Notes: generated from the sequence alone by a model not told the origin. A stretch of 43,260 nt of DNA from Pleurocapsa minor GSE-CHR-MK 17-07R (GCA_019359125.1 JAHHHY010000021.1:1-43260); one strand, 5' to 3'. Positions 31,224 to 39,459 are shown, counted from the stretch's first letter. Translations and numbers: made by a program.

Positions 31224-32252
31224 ATGGTCATCATTGCCATTATTGCACTTATCGTTGTTGCAATTGCCCTGCTTGGGCGCTCAACAGTTGAAAGGCTGAA
31301 AATTGCCGAAAATGTCAAACCCTCTACTGCCACTTTCCGCCCCGGTATGACACGAGTTGAGTTCGACAGCGTTAAGCCAGGCATCAATATCGTAGGGAAT
31401 ATATACATCCCCGATAATTACAAAGAAGGTGAAAAAAGGGCCGGACTTGTGGTTGCACCCCCTGCAACATCCGTTAAAGAACAATCCGCCCACAACTACG
31501 CCGAAAGGATGCGAAAGCTGGGTTATATCACCCTCACCTTCGACCCTCGCGGTATTGGCGAGACTAAAGGTATTGAAGGAAACGCCAACCCGTCGATGGT
31601 AGCCAATGATATTTCCAGCGCGGTGACGTACCTGAGTTCGCTGCCCCAGGTTGATTCCAAAAAGATTGCCAATCTGGGTATTTGTGCGCAGGCTGCCAGC
31701 TCTGCCTATGAATCTGCTCATGACCCCCGCATCAAAGCTGTGGGCCTGGTATCCCCCTCTCTGGACGGGGCCGAGCTTGCGGGCGGAACGTCCTTCCTGA
31801 CAAGATGGGGCGTGTATCTGTTGGGTGGGGTTGTAAGAATACTCTACACACTGGGAATCAATCCGAGGATTCCGGCTTTTCCTGAAACTGAAGCGCAGCT
31901 TTCAAACGCTACCCCCATGCAGAAAGGTATGGCTGGCTTCTATGCAGCAGGCAAGGTCGGCAGCCATCCACGGTGGAAAAATGCACTCTCGATGACTTCT
32001 TTCGCTGGCATCGCATCGTTGCACATCAATGACCACGCCCCCAAGTTTGACAATATCCCTGTACATGTTGAAGCTGGTAAAGCTGCGCAGAGTCTCGAAC
32101 CTGCCGAGCGATTCTTTAAACTGCTGAAGGGTCCGGCTGAAAAGTCAATGAATAAGATCGAGGGGTCAGACCATTTCGACCTCTACTGGAAGCCTGAATA
32201 CGTCGATCAGGCAGTGGCTCGCTTGGATAGCTTTTACAGAAAACATCTCTAG
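31224..32252 (+). CDS. Membrane-anchored alpha/beta hydrolase with a Cys nucleophile elbow
   Basis: A 342-residue hydrolase. An N-terminal hydrophobic helix (MVIIAIIALIVVAIALLG) probably anchors it in the membrane. The hydrolase fold follows, with FDPRGIGETKG near the oxyanion loop and the nucleophile elbow LGICAQAASSAY, where Cys stands in the usual Ser place. Cys-type elbows are known in dienelactone hydrolases and YcjY-like proteins. The final catalytic His is probably in GSDHFDLYW. AAGGAG precedes the ATG by several bases. The substrate is unknown. Its place between SRPBCC and SDR genes suggests small-molecule or xenobiotic turnover, which is inference. Confidence 0.82.
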   Translation: MVIIAIIALIVVAIALLGRSTVERLKIAENVKPSTATFRPGMTRVEFDSVKPGINIVGNIYIPDNYKEGEKRAGLVVAPPATSVKEQSAHNYAERMRKLGYITLTFDPRGIGETKGIEGNANPSMVANDISSAVTYLSSLPQVDSKKIANLGICAQAASSAYESAHDPRIKAVGLVSPSLDGAELAGGTSFLTRWGVYLLGGVVRILYTLGINPRIPAFPETEAQLSNATPMQKGMAGFYAAGKVGSHPRWKNALSMTSFAGIASLHINDHAPKFDNIPVHVEAGKAAQSLEPAERFFKLLKGPAEKSMNKIEGSDHFDLYWKPEYVDQAVARLDSFYRKHL

Positions 32253-32291
32253 GTGGTTTCTGTTTCTATAGCATTCGAGGAGAACACACAC

Positions 32292-33107
32292 ATGGCTGAT
32301 CAGAAAATTGTCTTAGTGACAGGGGCATCATCTGGGATTGGTAAACACATTGCGGAGGATTTAGCGAAACAGGGTTATTATGTTTTCGCATCTGCCCGCA
32401 GCATAGATACACTAGAGACGATGCGCAGTGAGACCATCGCACCGCTGCGGCTCGATGTGACCAAAGAAAGTGACATTCAAGCGGCAGTTGAGCATATCAA
32501 AGCGACAAAAGGCCGTCTTGACATCCTCATCAACAATGCCGGGTACGGCATCTACGGCACCATTGAGGGGATAAGCGAAGAACAAGTGCGGCGCGCTTTT
32601 GATGTGAATGTGTTTGGTTTGGGAGCCATGACACGTGCTGTCCTACCGATGATGCGTCAACAGAAGTCTGGTCTGATTATCAACATGTCCTCGGTGGTCG
32701 GGAAGGCTGTCGTACCTGTAGCGGGCTGGTACGGGGCAAGCAAGCACGCTGTTGAGGCGCTGAGCGATGCGCTGCGCCTGGAGGTTAAGCGATTCGGGAT
32801 CAAGGTGGTTTTGATCGAACCTGGAGCTATTCGAACAGGCTTTGAGGATACCGCTATGGCTACGCTGGCTAGCTCAAATGACCCATCTATGTATGATGAT
32901 CTGGTATCAGCCTTTTCCAATGCCATACGCAACGGGTATAAGTCTGCCCCAGGCCCTGAAGTGGTCACTCGTGAGGTTAATCGTGCGATCGCTGCCCGTA
33001 ATCCGAAAGCCCGGTATATCGCAGGAACCGACAGCCGACTGGCGATCACCCTGAAAGGGCTGTTGGGGGATCGTCTTTGGGATCGTGTGGTCGCGAGCCA
33101 GTATTAG
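32292..33107 (+). CDS. Short-chain dehydrogenase/reductase
   Basis: A 271-residue classical SDR from ATG 32292, with GAGGAG nine bases upstream; an in-frame start at 32253 lacks support. The cofactor motif is VLVTGASSGIG, the structural motif is INNAGYG, and the catalytic residues are Ser in NMSSVVG with Tyr and Lys in WYGASKH. ARS after the second beta strand (FASARSI) suggests NADP(H) rather than NAD. The specificity of this branch (acetoacetyl-CoA reductase-like, steroid, or carbonyl reductase) cannot be fixed from sequence. It lies in the AraC-linked gene cluster, 39 bp after the hydrolase gene. Confidence 0.88.
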   Translation: MADQKIVLVTGASSGIGKHIAEDLAKQGYYVFASARSIDTLETMRSETIAPLRLDVTKESDIQAAVEHIKATKGRLDILINNAGYGIYGTIEGISEEQVRRAFDVNVFGLGAMTRAVLPMMRQQKSGLIINMSSVVGKAVVPVAGWYGASKHAVEALSDALRLEVKRFGIKVVLIEPGAIRTGFEDTAMATLASSNDPSMYDDLVSAFSNAIRNGYKSAPGPEVVTREVNRAIAARNPKARYIAGTDSRLAITLKGLLGDRLWDRVVASQY

Positions 33108-33168
33108 CACGTCGGGTCAGTTAATCAGGCTGTTGCTGGCATCGGGGACTAAGGATCTCGGTTAAATC

Positions 33169-33837
33169 ATGAGAGACACCATCCAAAGTTTAGCAGGTGG
33201 CAATAAGATAGCCTTTATATTGATCTCCATCCTGCTAATAAATATTGCCTACCCAATCAGCGAGTTGGGCACTGTCGCCGCATTGTTGTTTATTGGGTTC
33301 TATCTCGTCCTGACAGGCAGCGCGATTTACCTCGTCAGCAGCAATCGTCGCTTGTTGATGATCGCTACCTTGCTGACGGTGATGATTGCTGTAACCGGTG
33401 GCATCACCGTCGCCAGCGGGTTCAATGAACCGTTGTGGGAATTGGCATGGAACGCCAGCCTGTTAATGCAGTTGGTATTGGTGATCACACTACTGGTGTT
33501 GTTTATCATCGAATCAGAGACCGTGACGAGAGAGGTCTTGTTCGCGGCAATCGCCATCTACTTCCTGTTGGCGGCGTTGTTCACAGTGATGTATGGTGTC
33601 ATCGAAAGCCTTGCACCGGGATCGTTTGTGGCATCAAGTGGGGCAGAGATCACCTGGCAGCGCCTCAACTATTTCAGTCTGGTGACAGTATCGACGCTCG
33701 GCTATGGGGATATCGTACCGACCACCAGCGTGACGCAATCACTTTCTGCGTTAGAAGCCTCCATTGGCACGCTGTATATCGCCATCCTGATCGGACGCTT
33801 CGTCAGTCTGTATCAGCATGATGCGTCTCGCCGATAA
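33169..33837 (+). CDS. Two-pore-type K+ channel protein (ion-trans-2)
   Basis: A 222-residue membrane protein with about six hydrophobic segments, ending in a pore module. The filter is TVSTLGYGDIVPTT, where TLGYGD is the K+ selectivity signature, followed by a pore-lining helix (LEASIGTLYIAILIGRFVSL). The first 130 residues hold additional TM helices without a voltage-sensor-like Arg series, so it resembles KcsA/MthK-type pores fused to an extra TM domain. It should conduct potassium across the cytoplasmic membrane. The gene is the fourth of the AraC-linked cluster. No regulatory RCK domain is seen. Confidence 0.85.
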   Translation: MRDTIQSLAGGNKIAFILISILLINIAYPISELGTVAALLFIGFYLVLTGSAIYLVSSNRRLLMIATLLTVMIAVTGGITVASGFNEPLWELAWNASLLMQLVLVITLLVLFIIESETVTREVLFAAIAIYFLLAALFTVMYGVIESLAPGSFVASSGAEITWQRLNYFSLVTVSTLGYGDIVPTTSVTQSLSALEASIGTLYIAILIGRFVSLYQHDASRR

Positions 33838-33886
33838 AGCACACATGCGTTGGCATACTTGAAAAACGCAAAGGATTGGATTATCG

Positions 33887-35089
33887 ATGTCAGGTCTGTT
33901 CACACCTCCCAGATACTTTAAAGATGTCGCGTTTCATAGACATACAGATCGCACGATCGGATGGCTGGAACTGTTCTACGATCTCGTTTACGTGGCGACG
34001 TTGATCCAGATCGGCAACTTCCTGAGTGATAATCTGACCTTGCTTGGATTCGGTCAATTTCTGGTCATGCTGTTTGTCGTCTGGTGGTCTTGGGGCGGGG
34101 AAACGCTCTATCAGAATCGCTATGTGGCGGATGATATTTGGCACAGGCTGCTCGTCTTCATGCAGATTGGGGGCGTAGCGACGATGGGTCTCAGTGTGAG
34201 CGGGGCATTCGGTGAGTTATCGGCACAATTCGCCGTCGGCTATGTGTTGGTTCGTGTGATGACGGTTTTGATGTATGTGCGAATTTATTTTTCACACCCG
34301 CAAAGCCGAACCTATTCGATTCGCTACATGATGGGGTTTGCTGTTGGTATTTCCATTTGGGTCGTGGCAATTTTCTTGCCATCGGACATTCAATGGATAG
34401 CGTGGTTGGTCGCCATTGTTTTCGAGGCTCTGTGGTTTGCACGTCCGGCCGCGACGGCAGACGAAATCGAAGACTGGGGACCTGATGCCCATCATATGCT
34501 AGAACGATTTGGGATTTTTACCATCATCGTTCTGGGGGAAGCTTTTGTCAAAGTGTTGGATGATGCACAGGGAACGGTATTAGGCTTAGAACAGATCTTA
34601 TTTGGCGTGATTGCTCTGCTGGTCTTATACACCCTATGGTGGCTATACTTCTCTGACACGGCTGATCGGCTTTTTGATCTTTCCTCGAATTTGAAACTCA
34701 GTAGTTGGTCATGGGGCCATTTTTTCCTAGCTACATCTCTCGTAGCGTTTGGGGTTGCCATCAAGAAGCTCTTTGCAGAGACAATCAACTATTCGGATCA
34801 GGTGGTTACAGACGAGTACCGCCTGCTATTGACCGCTGCCATTGCGATCTTCTCTCTGGCATTGGCGATGATCAATTATGGTCTGGATGATAAACTCACC
34901 CCCCACAGCCAGATCAAGAGAGTGATTGTCTACCTAGGGGTTGCTGTAGGTATCGCTGGAATGAGTCTTGTCCTGACGGGTCTAACAGCGACACAATTCA
35001 CAGGGGTCATCGCCGTCATCATGGTCTTAGTGGTCGCATTGAACATCTATCACTCGTTTACATTTGCAGAACCTCAGTTGGAACACTGA
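33887..35089 (+). CDS. Low temperature requirement protein A (LtrA) family membrane protein
   Basis: A 400-residue multispanning protein of the LtrA family. It starts with the conserved ELFYDLVYVATL and continues with FVVWWSWGGETLYQNRY, RFGIFTIIVLGEAFVKV and WWLYFSDTADRLF. About twelve hydrophobic helices are predicted. The family was named for a Listeria locus needed at low temperature; its biochemical function is not established, and a membrane transport or stress role is assumed. It closes the AraC-linked cluster, 49 bp after the K+ channel gene. Codon usage is AT-richer than the chromosomal genes on either side, which fits a transferred cassette. Confidence 0.85.
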   Translation: MSGLFTPPRYFKDVAFHRHTDRTIGWLELFYDLVYVATLIQIGNFLSDNLTLLGFGQFLVMLFVVWWSWGGETLYQNRYVADDIWHRLLVFMQIGGVATMGLSVSGAFGELSAQFAVGYVLVRVMTVLMYVRIYFSHPQSRTYSIRYMMGFAVGISIWVVAIFLPSDIQWIAWLVAIVFEALWFARPAATADEIEDWGPDAHHMLERFGIFTIIVLGEAFVKVLDDAQGTVLGLEQILFGVIALLVLYTLWWLYFSDTADRLFDLSSNLKLSSWSWGHFFLATSLVAFGVAIKKLFAETINYSDQVVTDEYRLLLTAAIAIFSLALAMINYGLDDKLTPHSQIKRVIVYLGVAVGIAGMSLVLTGLTATQFTGVIAVIMVLVVALNIYHSFTFAEPQLEH

Positions 35090-35144
35090 GCCAGTTGAGC
35101 ACTCTCGACTCTCAATCCTACTGGTACATAGTCGGGGGGGCAGT

Positions 35145-35249
35145 TCACAGGGTCTCAGGCAGGCGTTCATAATCGCGGGCGAGTCGTCGGAAACGGCTGG
35201 TCCAGGCGAAACCGCGGGCTTTCAATACTTCCTTTGGGCCGAATAACAA
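35145..35249 (-). pseudogene. IS5-family transposase remnant (C-terminal fragment)
   Basis: On the minus strand a short frame reads VRLLFGPKEVLKARG, then FAWTSRFRRLARDYERLPET, then Leu and a stop at 35145-35147. This is the C-terminal signature of IS5-type DDE transposases, usually FAWLxRxRRLxKDYExLPxT. The frame closes upstream with TAG after about 35 codons, and no DDE region precedes it, so it is a decayed scar. It lies directly downstream of the AT-rich cluster and may mark its insertion boundary. Confidence 0.6.
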
Positions 35250-35287
35250 CCGTACTTGTTTCTACCCCATAAGGTCGGGGTTGGTAG

Positions 35288-35307
35288 GGGCGCATCGCGA
35301 TGCGCCC
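35288..35307. repeat. REP-like GC palindrome, copy 3
   Basis: GGGCGCATCGCGATGCGCCC is a perfect 20-base palindrome preceded by TTGGTAGG. It matches copy 2 (25786-25805) in flank and centre, nearly 9.5 kb away, so the element is dispersed. Confidence 0.75.
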
Positions 35308-35491
35308 GCCTGGAACCTACGCCAACCGGAATGATTCACCCTAACGGACAGACTATCTTGAAAGCCCGAATCATCGAGATTGCGTTTCGGGTGCCCAAAC
35401 AACGGTGGGAAGCCGCCAGAATATACAGGCATGCATCGGCATACAATGGCTGATATCGTATCCGTAAGCAATCAAACGAAAGCCCGGACCC

Positions 35492-36610
35492 ATGCTGCGA
35501 TTTGTGTTCGTCTGCCTGATGCTGTTCAGCACCCTGTCGAGTGCCGCCCACGCCCAGCAAGACGCGGAGACACGCCTGTTTCGGATGGGATTTACGCCGT
35601 TTCCCTATGAGATCAGCATTCCGGCGGTGCTTTCCGTCTATGAGCGCATCGCCGAGGACGGCGACCTGATCGCACACCACTTCGACAATGGCGTGCCCTG
35701 GACGGAGGCGCTCAGCGGCGAACCCTTCAGCGATCATCTGCTGGATGACTGGAATCTGCGCCTGGGGCTGACGCCCCCTGAACTGCCTGTGCTGGCCACG
35801 GTGACGCCGATCAATTTCTTTCGTAATGGGCTGGCCGGATATCATGGCGATGCGGAAGATATGCCGCTGCCTGCACCCTTCGACAGCTACAGCTTCGACC
35901 ATCCGGACGTAATCAGCGCATTCATCGCCTACAGCGAATCAGTCATCGAGGCCTTCCAGCCGGACTACTTCCTGTTCGGCATCGAGGTCAATCTGCTCAT
36001 GAAGATGCGTCCCGACCTGTGGGACGACTACATGGTGCTGCACCGCGACGTGTATACCACGCTGAAAACACGTCACCCTGACCTGCCGCTGATGGTGTCG
36101 GTGACCGGCATCGACCTGGTGCCTGGCTATACCGAAGCGAATAACGCCGATCAGCAGCGCGCACTGGCCGATATCGTCGATTACACTGATGTGCTGGCGC
36201 TCTCTGTTTACCCGTACATGACGGCCTACATGACCAACGCCATCCCGTACGACCTGATCGACCAGATCGCGGCGCTGACTGACCTGCCGCTGGCCATCTC
36301 CGAGACAGGCTATCCGGCACAGCCGTTTGCCATCATGAATCAGGGGATACGGCTGGAATTCACTGGCACGCCGGCGCTTCAGGCCGAGTGGATGGCCCAT
36401 GTGCTGGAGCGCGCGCAGGCCCATGAGATGCGCTATGTCATCAACTTTGTGCTTCAGGATTATGACGCGATCTGGGAGATGGTCGGCGCGCAGGAAGACA
36501 TATCGATCGCCTGGCGCGATACCGGCCTGTATGACGAAACCGGCGCGGAACGTCCGGCACTGGCGGCATGGCGCGACTGGTTATCGCGCCCGCTCAGCCC
36601 GCCCGGCTGA
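35492..36610 (+). CDS. Secreted TIM-barrel (glycoside-hydrolase-like) protein
   Basis: A 372-residue exported protein. The signal peptide is MLRFVFVCLMLFSTLSSAAHAQ with cleavage after AHA. The mature part looks like a (beta/alpha)8 glycosidase: FRMGFTPFPYEI near the start, YFLFGIEVNLLMKM in the middle and LPLAISETGYPAQPF late. The Glu in FGIEVN and the Glu in ISETGYP sit where clan GH-A enzymes have their acid/base and nucleophile. A further strand is LALSVYPYM. A secreted glycosidase acting on an extracellular polysaccharide is plausible; I cannot name the GH family. Gene composition is GC-rich like the flanking chromosome, unlike the cluster before it. Confidence 0.7.
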   Translation: MLRFVFVCLMLFSTLSSAAHAQQDAETRLFRMGFTPFPYEISIPAVLSVYERIAEDGDLIAHHFDNGVPWTEALSGEPFSDHLLDDWNLRLGLTPPELPVLATVTPINFFRNGLAGYHGDAEDMPLPAPFDSYSFDHPDVISAFIAYSESVIEAFQPDYFLFGIEVNLLMKMRPDLWDDYMVLHRDVYTTLKTRHPDLPLMVSVTGIDLVPGYTEANNADQQRALADIVDYTDVLALSVYPYMTAYMTNAIPYDLIDQIAALTDLPLAISETGYPAQPFAIMNQGIRLEFTGTPALQAEWMAHVLERAQAHEMRYVINFVLQDYDAIWEMVGAQEDISIAWRDTGLYDETGAERPALAAWRDWLSRPLSPPG

Positions 36611-36636
36611 CACAGCGGCACGCGCAGATTCACAAC

Positions 36637-36671
36637 AAAAACCGGGGTGAACGGTCGCCCGCCCACCCCGG
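36637..36671 (-). terminator. Intrinsic terminator of the SH3b exported-protein gene
   Basis: CCGGGGTG (36642-36649) and CACCCCGG (36664-36671) pair across 14 bases. On the minus strand the second arm is followed by TTTTTGTTGTG. The hairpin starts 28 bp after the gene's stop at 36699. It may also stop the convergent secreted TIM-barrel gene, though it has no T-run on the plus strand. Confidence 0.7.
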
Positions 36672-36698
36672 CTGCCTATCAGGAAAGTGCGCTTCAGC

Positions 36699-38216
36699 TT
36701 ACAGGCGCGGCAGCGTCGCGCTGAGGACCCACTGTACGTACGCCGGGCCGGACGCGATCACGCGCACAGCGCCAGTGTCAGAGTCGGCATTCACATCGCG
36801 GAAGAAGGTCTGGCCGCACGCGTAGTTCTGGCCGTCGATGCGGAAGGTGATATTCTGCGTGCCCGTGCCAAAGCACGACAGCGCGATCGTCAGGCGGCCA
36901 CGGCCACCCGGAAGCGCCGAATTGGCATTCAGGCCACTGGTGTCATAGCTGATGACATCTTCAACGTCACCATCGGGGAACGACACATAGTCACTCAGGT
37001 TGGCACTGCTATCCAGCGGCACCACCAGCACGTAATTGCTGTCTGGCGGGGCAACAGGTGCTGCTACCGTGTTGGTATAGGTAGCAGTGGGCGGGGCCTG
37101 TGTCGCCTGAGCCTGTGTGGGCGCGAGATCAGCCAGCGCCGTCGGCGTATAGGTCAGCGTGGGGCCAGCCGGCGGCGTGGCGGTGATGAGCTGGACCGGG
37201 GGCTGCGTGGCGCCAGCGGGCGGCTGGGGCGCGGATACCTGCGGAATCGCGCCGCACGGCCCGCCCAGCGTCACCAGCGACTGGAACACATAGCCCGTGC
37301 CGGAAGAGGTCTGTACCTGCAGCCAGCCGTCGTTGGTCACGCCTGTGACGGGAAGGCCGTTGCCCTCGCTCAACTGGCCGAGAATGGCAAAGTCAGTGCC
37401 TGCCCCGGCGCGAATATTCACTGAGCCGACGCTGTAGGCCGTGCATACGGTCGGCTGGACAGCAGGCTGACTCGGAGCAACAGGCTGCACAGGGGCGACC
37501 GGCACTGCGGGCACGCCCGCGCCGTTCGCGCAGCTTGTGCCGAAGGTCAGCGTGAGGGTGCCAGCGACTTCCGGCGACAGGCCGGTAGCCAGCAGGCGAT
37601 ACAGGCTGTCGCCCGCCGAGACAGCAAAACAGGCCTGCGGCGCAGAACTGGCTGTGCCGACCACCTGGCCCCGTCCGTCATACAGCGTGGCCGCATAACG
37701 CAGGCCGGCCGATGCGCTCATGGTCACCGACAGCGACGAGGCGGAAGTGCTGGCGAAGCTGGCCAGGACGGGCTGCGCCCCGGCAATATTGACGATTTGC
37801 TGGCTGTCTGTGGGAAGCTGGGGGGCACCCGTGGTGGCGACCGTGCTCAGGCTGATGACAAAGTCACCGGCTGTGCCGCCCACCAGCACGCTGAACACGC
37901 CTGTGTTGGGCAGCAGCGCATTCAATGAGGCCGAGCCAGGCGTGGCGTCTGGAACGGATGCGGCGACAGGCTGCTGAAACTGGTCTTGCAGAGACGCGGT
38001 CAGCGTCATGCCGGGCTGCAACCCAACCAGCGTAATCTGGGCCAGATCGCCCTGGTTGCCCTGGAAGGTGTACAGCGCGATGGGGACCTGAGCGCTGAGC
38101 GATCCGATCTGGCCGCCGCCTGGCGTCAGCACGCCAATCGTCTGGGCAGCCAGCCCGCCTACCATACTGAGCATCAGCAGACCTGCAAGAAGAATCAACG
38201 CGAAACGGCGTAACAT
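36699..38216 (-). CDS. Exported protein with beta-rich repeats and an SH3b domain
   Basis: A 505-residue secreted protein with signal peptide MLRRFALILLAGLLMLSMVGGLAAQ and cleavage after LAA. The N-terminal half holds two beta-sandwich-like repeats (for example LYTFQGNQGDLAQITLVG and FVISLSTV), as in pre-peptidase C-terminal (PPC)-type domains. An SH3b domain follows (SVNIRAGAGTDFAILGQL and GWLQVQTSSGTGYVFQSLV). A long Pro/Thr-rich linker leads to a C-terminal beta domain (VLVVPLDSSANLSDYVSFPDGDVEDVI). SH3b usually binds cell wall, so an envelope-associated role is likely. No catalytic motif is seen. AGGAG lies nine bases before ATG 38216. Architecture resembles the lipoprotein at 14.2-15.4 kb. 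Confidence 0.8.
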   Translation of the reverse strand: MLRRFALILLAGLLMLSMVGGLAAQTIGVLTPGGGQIGSLSAQVPIALYTFQGNQGDLAQITLVGLQPGMTLTASLQDQFQQPVAASVPDATPGSASLNALLPNTGVFSVLVGGTAGDFVISLSTVATTGAPQLPTDSQQIVNIAGAQPVLASFASTSASSLSVTMSASAGLRYAATLYDGRGQVVGTASSAPQACFAVSAGDSLYRLLATGLSPEVAGTLTLTFGTSCANGAGVPAVPVAPVQPVAPSQPAVQPTVCTAYSVGSVNIRAGAGTDFAILGQLSEGNGLPVTGVTNDGWLQVQTSSGTGYVFQSLVTLGGPCGAIPQVSAPQPPAGATQPPVQLITATPPAGPTLTYTPTALADLAPTQAQATQAPPTATYTNTVAAPVAPPDSNYVLVVPLDSSANLSDYVSFPDGDVEDVISYDTSGLNANSALPGGRGRLTIALSCFGTGTQNITFRIDGQNYACGQTFFRDVNADSDTGAVRVIASGPAYVQWVLSATLPRL

Positions 38217-38253
38217 CTCTTTTACTCCTCACCCCTGCAAAAAGGGATTAAGA

Positions 38254-38292
38254 TGCCTGGCGAGCACAAAGTTATAGAAGAATTGCCAGGCA
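38254..38292. promoter_or_regulatory. Inverted repeat upstream of the SH3b gene
   Basis: TGCCTGGC (38254-38261) and GCCAGGCA (38285-38292) are perfect 8-bp inverted arms 23 bases apart. On the minus strand TATAAC lies between them, a possible -10 box, without a clear -35. It may be an operator or a leader hairpin. The rest of 38293-38465 shows nothing recognisable. Confidence 0.35.
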
Positions 38293-38465
38293 GGTACATA
38301 AGTCTTATGGTAGACGAATAGTCGAGAACCGCAATTGAGCAGCACGGGCGCATCTGTAATATTTCGGGGCACGATGGGCTGTCTCAGGCGAAGGAAACGC
38401 GCTGAGCAGCGTCCATGAAGAGCGCAGATTGGCATACTTTTTTTACAGTTTTGGGGATTCCGCGC

Positions 38466-39425
38466 CTAAATTTTGGCGATCGCGCCGGAATCGTACAGCT
38501 GCTTGAAGGTGGCTGCCGCCTGGAACATATCGCCACCCAACGCATCCACGCGCTTCTTGAGGAACAGCTCGCCCCACCAGTTCAGCGAGCCATCGGCCTT
38601 CACGGCACCCTTCAGGTGCTCCACGCCGGTCATGCCGCGCTGGCTGTCCGGGTCCACTTCAAACTTGGCCTGTTCGTCGACCGGCACCAGCAGGCGCACG
38701 ATATCTGACTCTTTGCCACCTTTGGCGTACTGCTTGGCCTCGGTGTACGAACGCGAAATGAAGACCTTCTTTTTGGCGGCATTGACGTTCTCGGCCTTCT
38801 TTCCCGGCAGCGAGCGTGTGGCCGATAACCCGTCCTCGGTGCCACCGTAATTGGGATCCAGCCCGCTCTCGCGGATTTTGTCAGCTGCCAGGGAATAGTG
38901 ATAGCACACCAGCTCCTGATACGCCCTGTAGACAATGTCGGCCTGGCTGCCAGAGGTCTGCGCGGTCGGATCGCCAGATGTAATCAGCGTCAGGCGCGGA
39001 TTCTTCAGCAGCGGCATGATATCCGGATGCGAACGCACAAAGCGCGGCAGATTCTCCTGGGTGAGATCGGCATGCGCATTGATTTCATTCTTGATGCGTT
39101 TGATGGTGTCTGGCCACCAGGCGGTGTACTGGGCTTCAAGATCGTGTTCCGACAGCACAGTTTTGATGCCCGCGAAAATTTTACCGTCTGCCAGTTCGCG
39201 CTGAATACGGCCCGGCGCGGCAGACTGCGTACGCACCGGCGCGACCATCCGCTGGACGACGCTGTTGCCCACCAGCCGCTGCAAGGCAATCAGCCTGGAC
39301 GGGGACATGAAGGTCGCCGCCTGTGGCGACAGGTCTTCCTCAGTGGAGGTTTGATTGTGTAATTGAGCGGGAGGACGCTGATTCAGGGTTCCGGGGGACG
39401 GGGACACCTGACGAACATTAGCCAT
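38466..39425 (-). CDS. LQRxxGN-motif protein with ADP-ribosyltransferase-like C-terminal domain (candidate injected toxin)
   Basis: A 319-residue protein. ATG 39425 is preceded by AAGGG and lies downstream of a TATAAT box, so the longer frame to 39536 is unlikely. There is no signal peptide. Residues 48-60 read LQRLVGNSVVQRM, closely similar to LQRLIGNRATQRM in the 1218-residue protein; a second RIQREL-type QR follows. Residues 80-180 are helical. The C-terminal half has YHYSLAADKIRESGLDPNYG, then VFISRSYTEAKQYAKGG, an IVRLLVPVDEQ strand and a late Glu in MTGVEHLKG. This order (His-x-Ser strand, I-x-x-x-GL-x-P, ordered strand with A-x-x-YA, late Glu) matches RNA 2'-phosphotransferase/PARP/DarT-like ADP-ribosyltransferases. 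It is a pattern-level match, not proven. With the N-terminal motif it suggests an exported or injected effector. No immunity gene or injection machinery is adjacent. Confidence 0.65.
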   Translation of the reverse strand: MANVRQVSPSPGTLNQRPPAQLHNQTSTEEDLSPQAATFMSPSRLIALQRLVGNSVVQRMVAPVRTQSAAPGRIQRELADGKIFAGIKTVLSEHDLEAQYTAWWPDTIKRIKNEINAHADLTQENLPRFVRSHPDIMPLLKNPRLTLITSGDPTAQTSGSQADIVYRAYQELVCYHYSLAADKIRESGLDPNYGGTEDGLSATRSLPGKKAENVNAAKKKVFISRSYTEAKQYAKGGKESDIVRLLVPVDEQAKFEVDPDSQRGMTGVEHLKGAVKADGSLNWWGELFLKKRVDALGGDMFQAAATFKQLYDSGAIAKI

Positions 39426-39459
39426 CGCACAGCCCTTCAACTGATTTACATTCTTTGGG

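Larger units (their letters stand above)
35090..35491. other. Intergenic region between LtrA and the secreted TIM-barrel-like gene
   Basis: About 400 bases with no intact gene. It contains the IS5-type remnant (35145-35249) and REP-like copy 3 (35288-35307). The GC content rises again across it, from the AT-richer cluster to GC-rich chromosome. No promoter was assigned for the gene at 35492. Confidence 0.6.
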
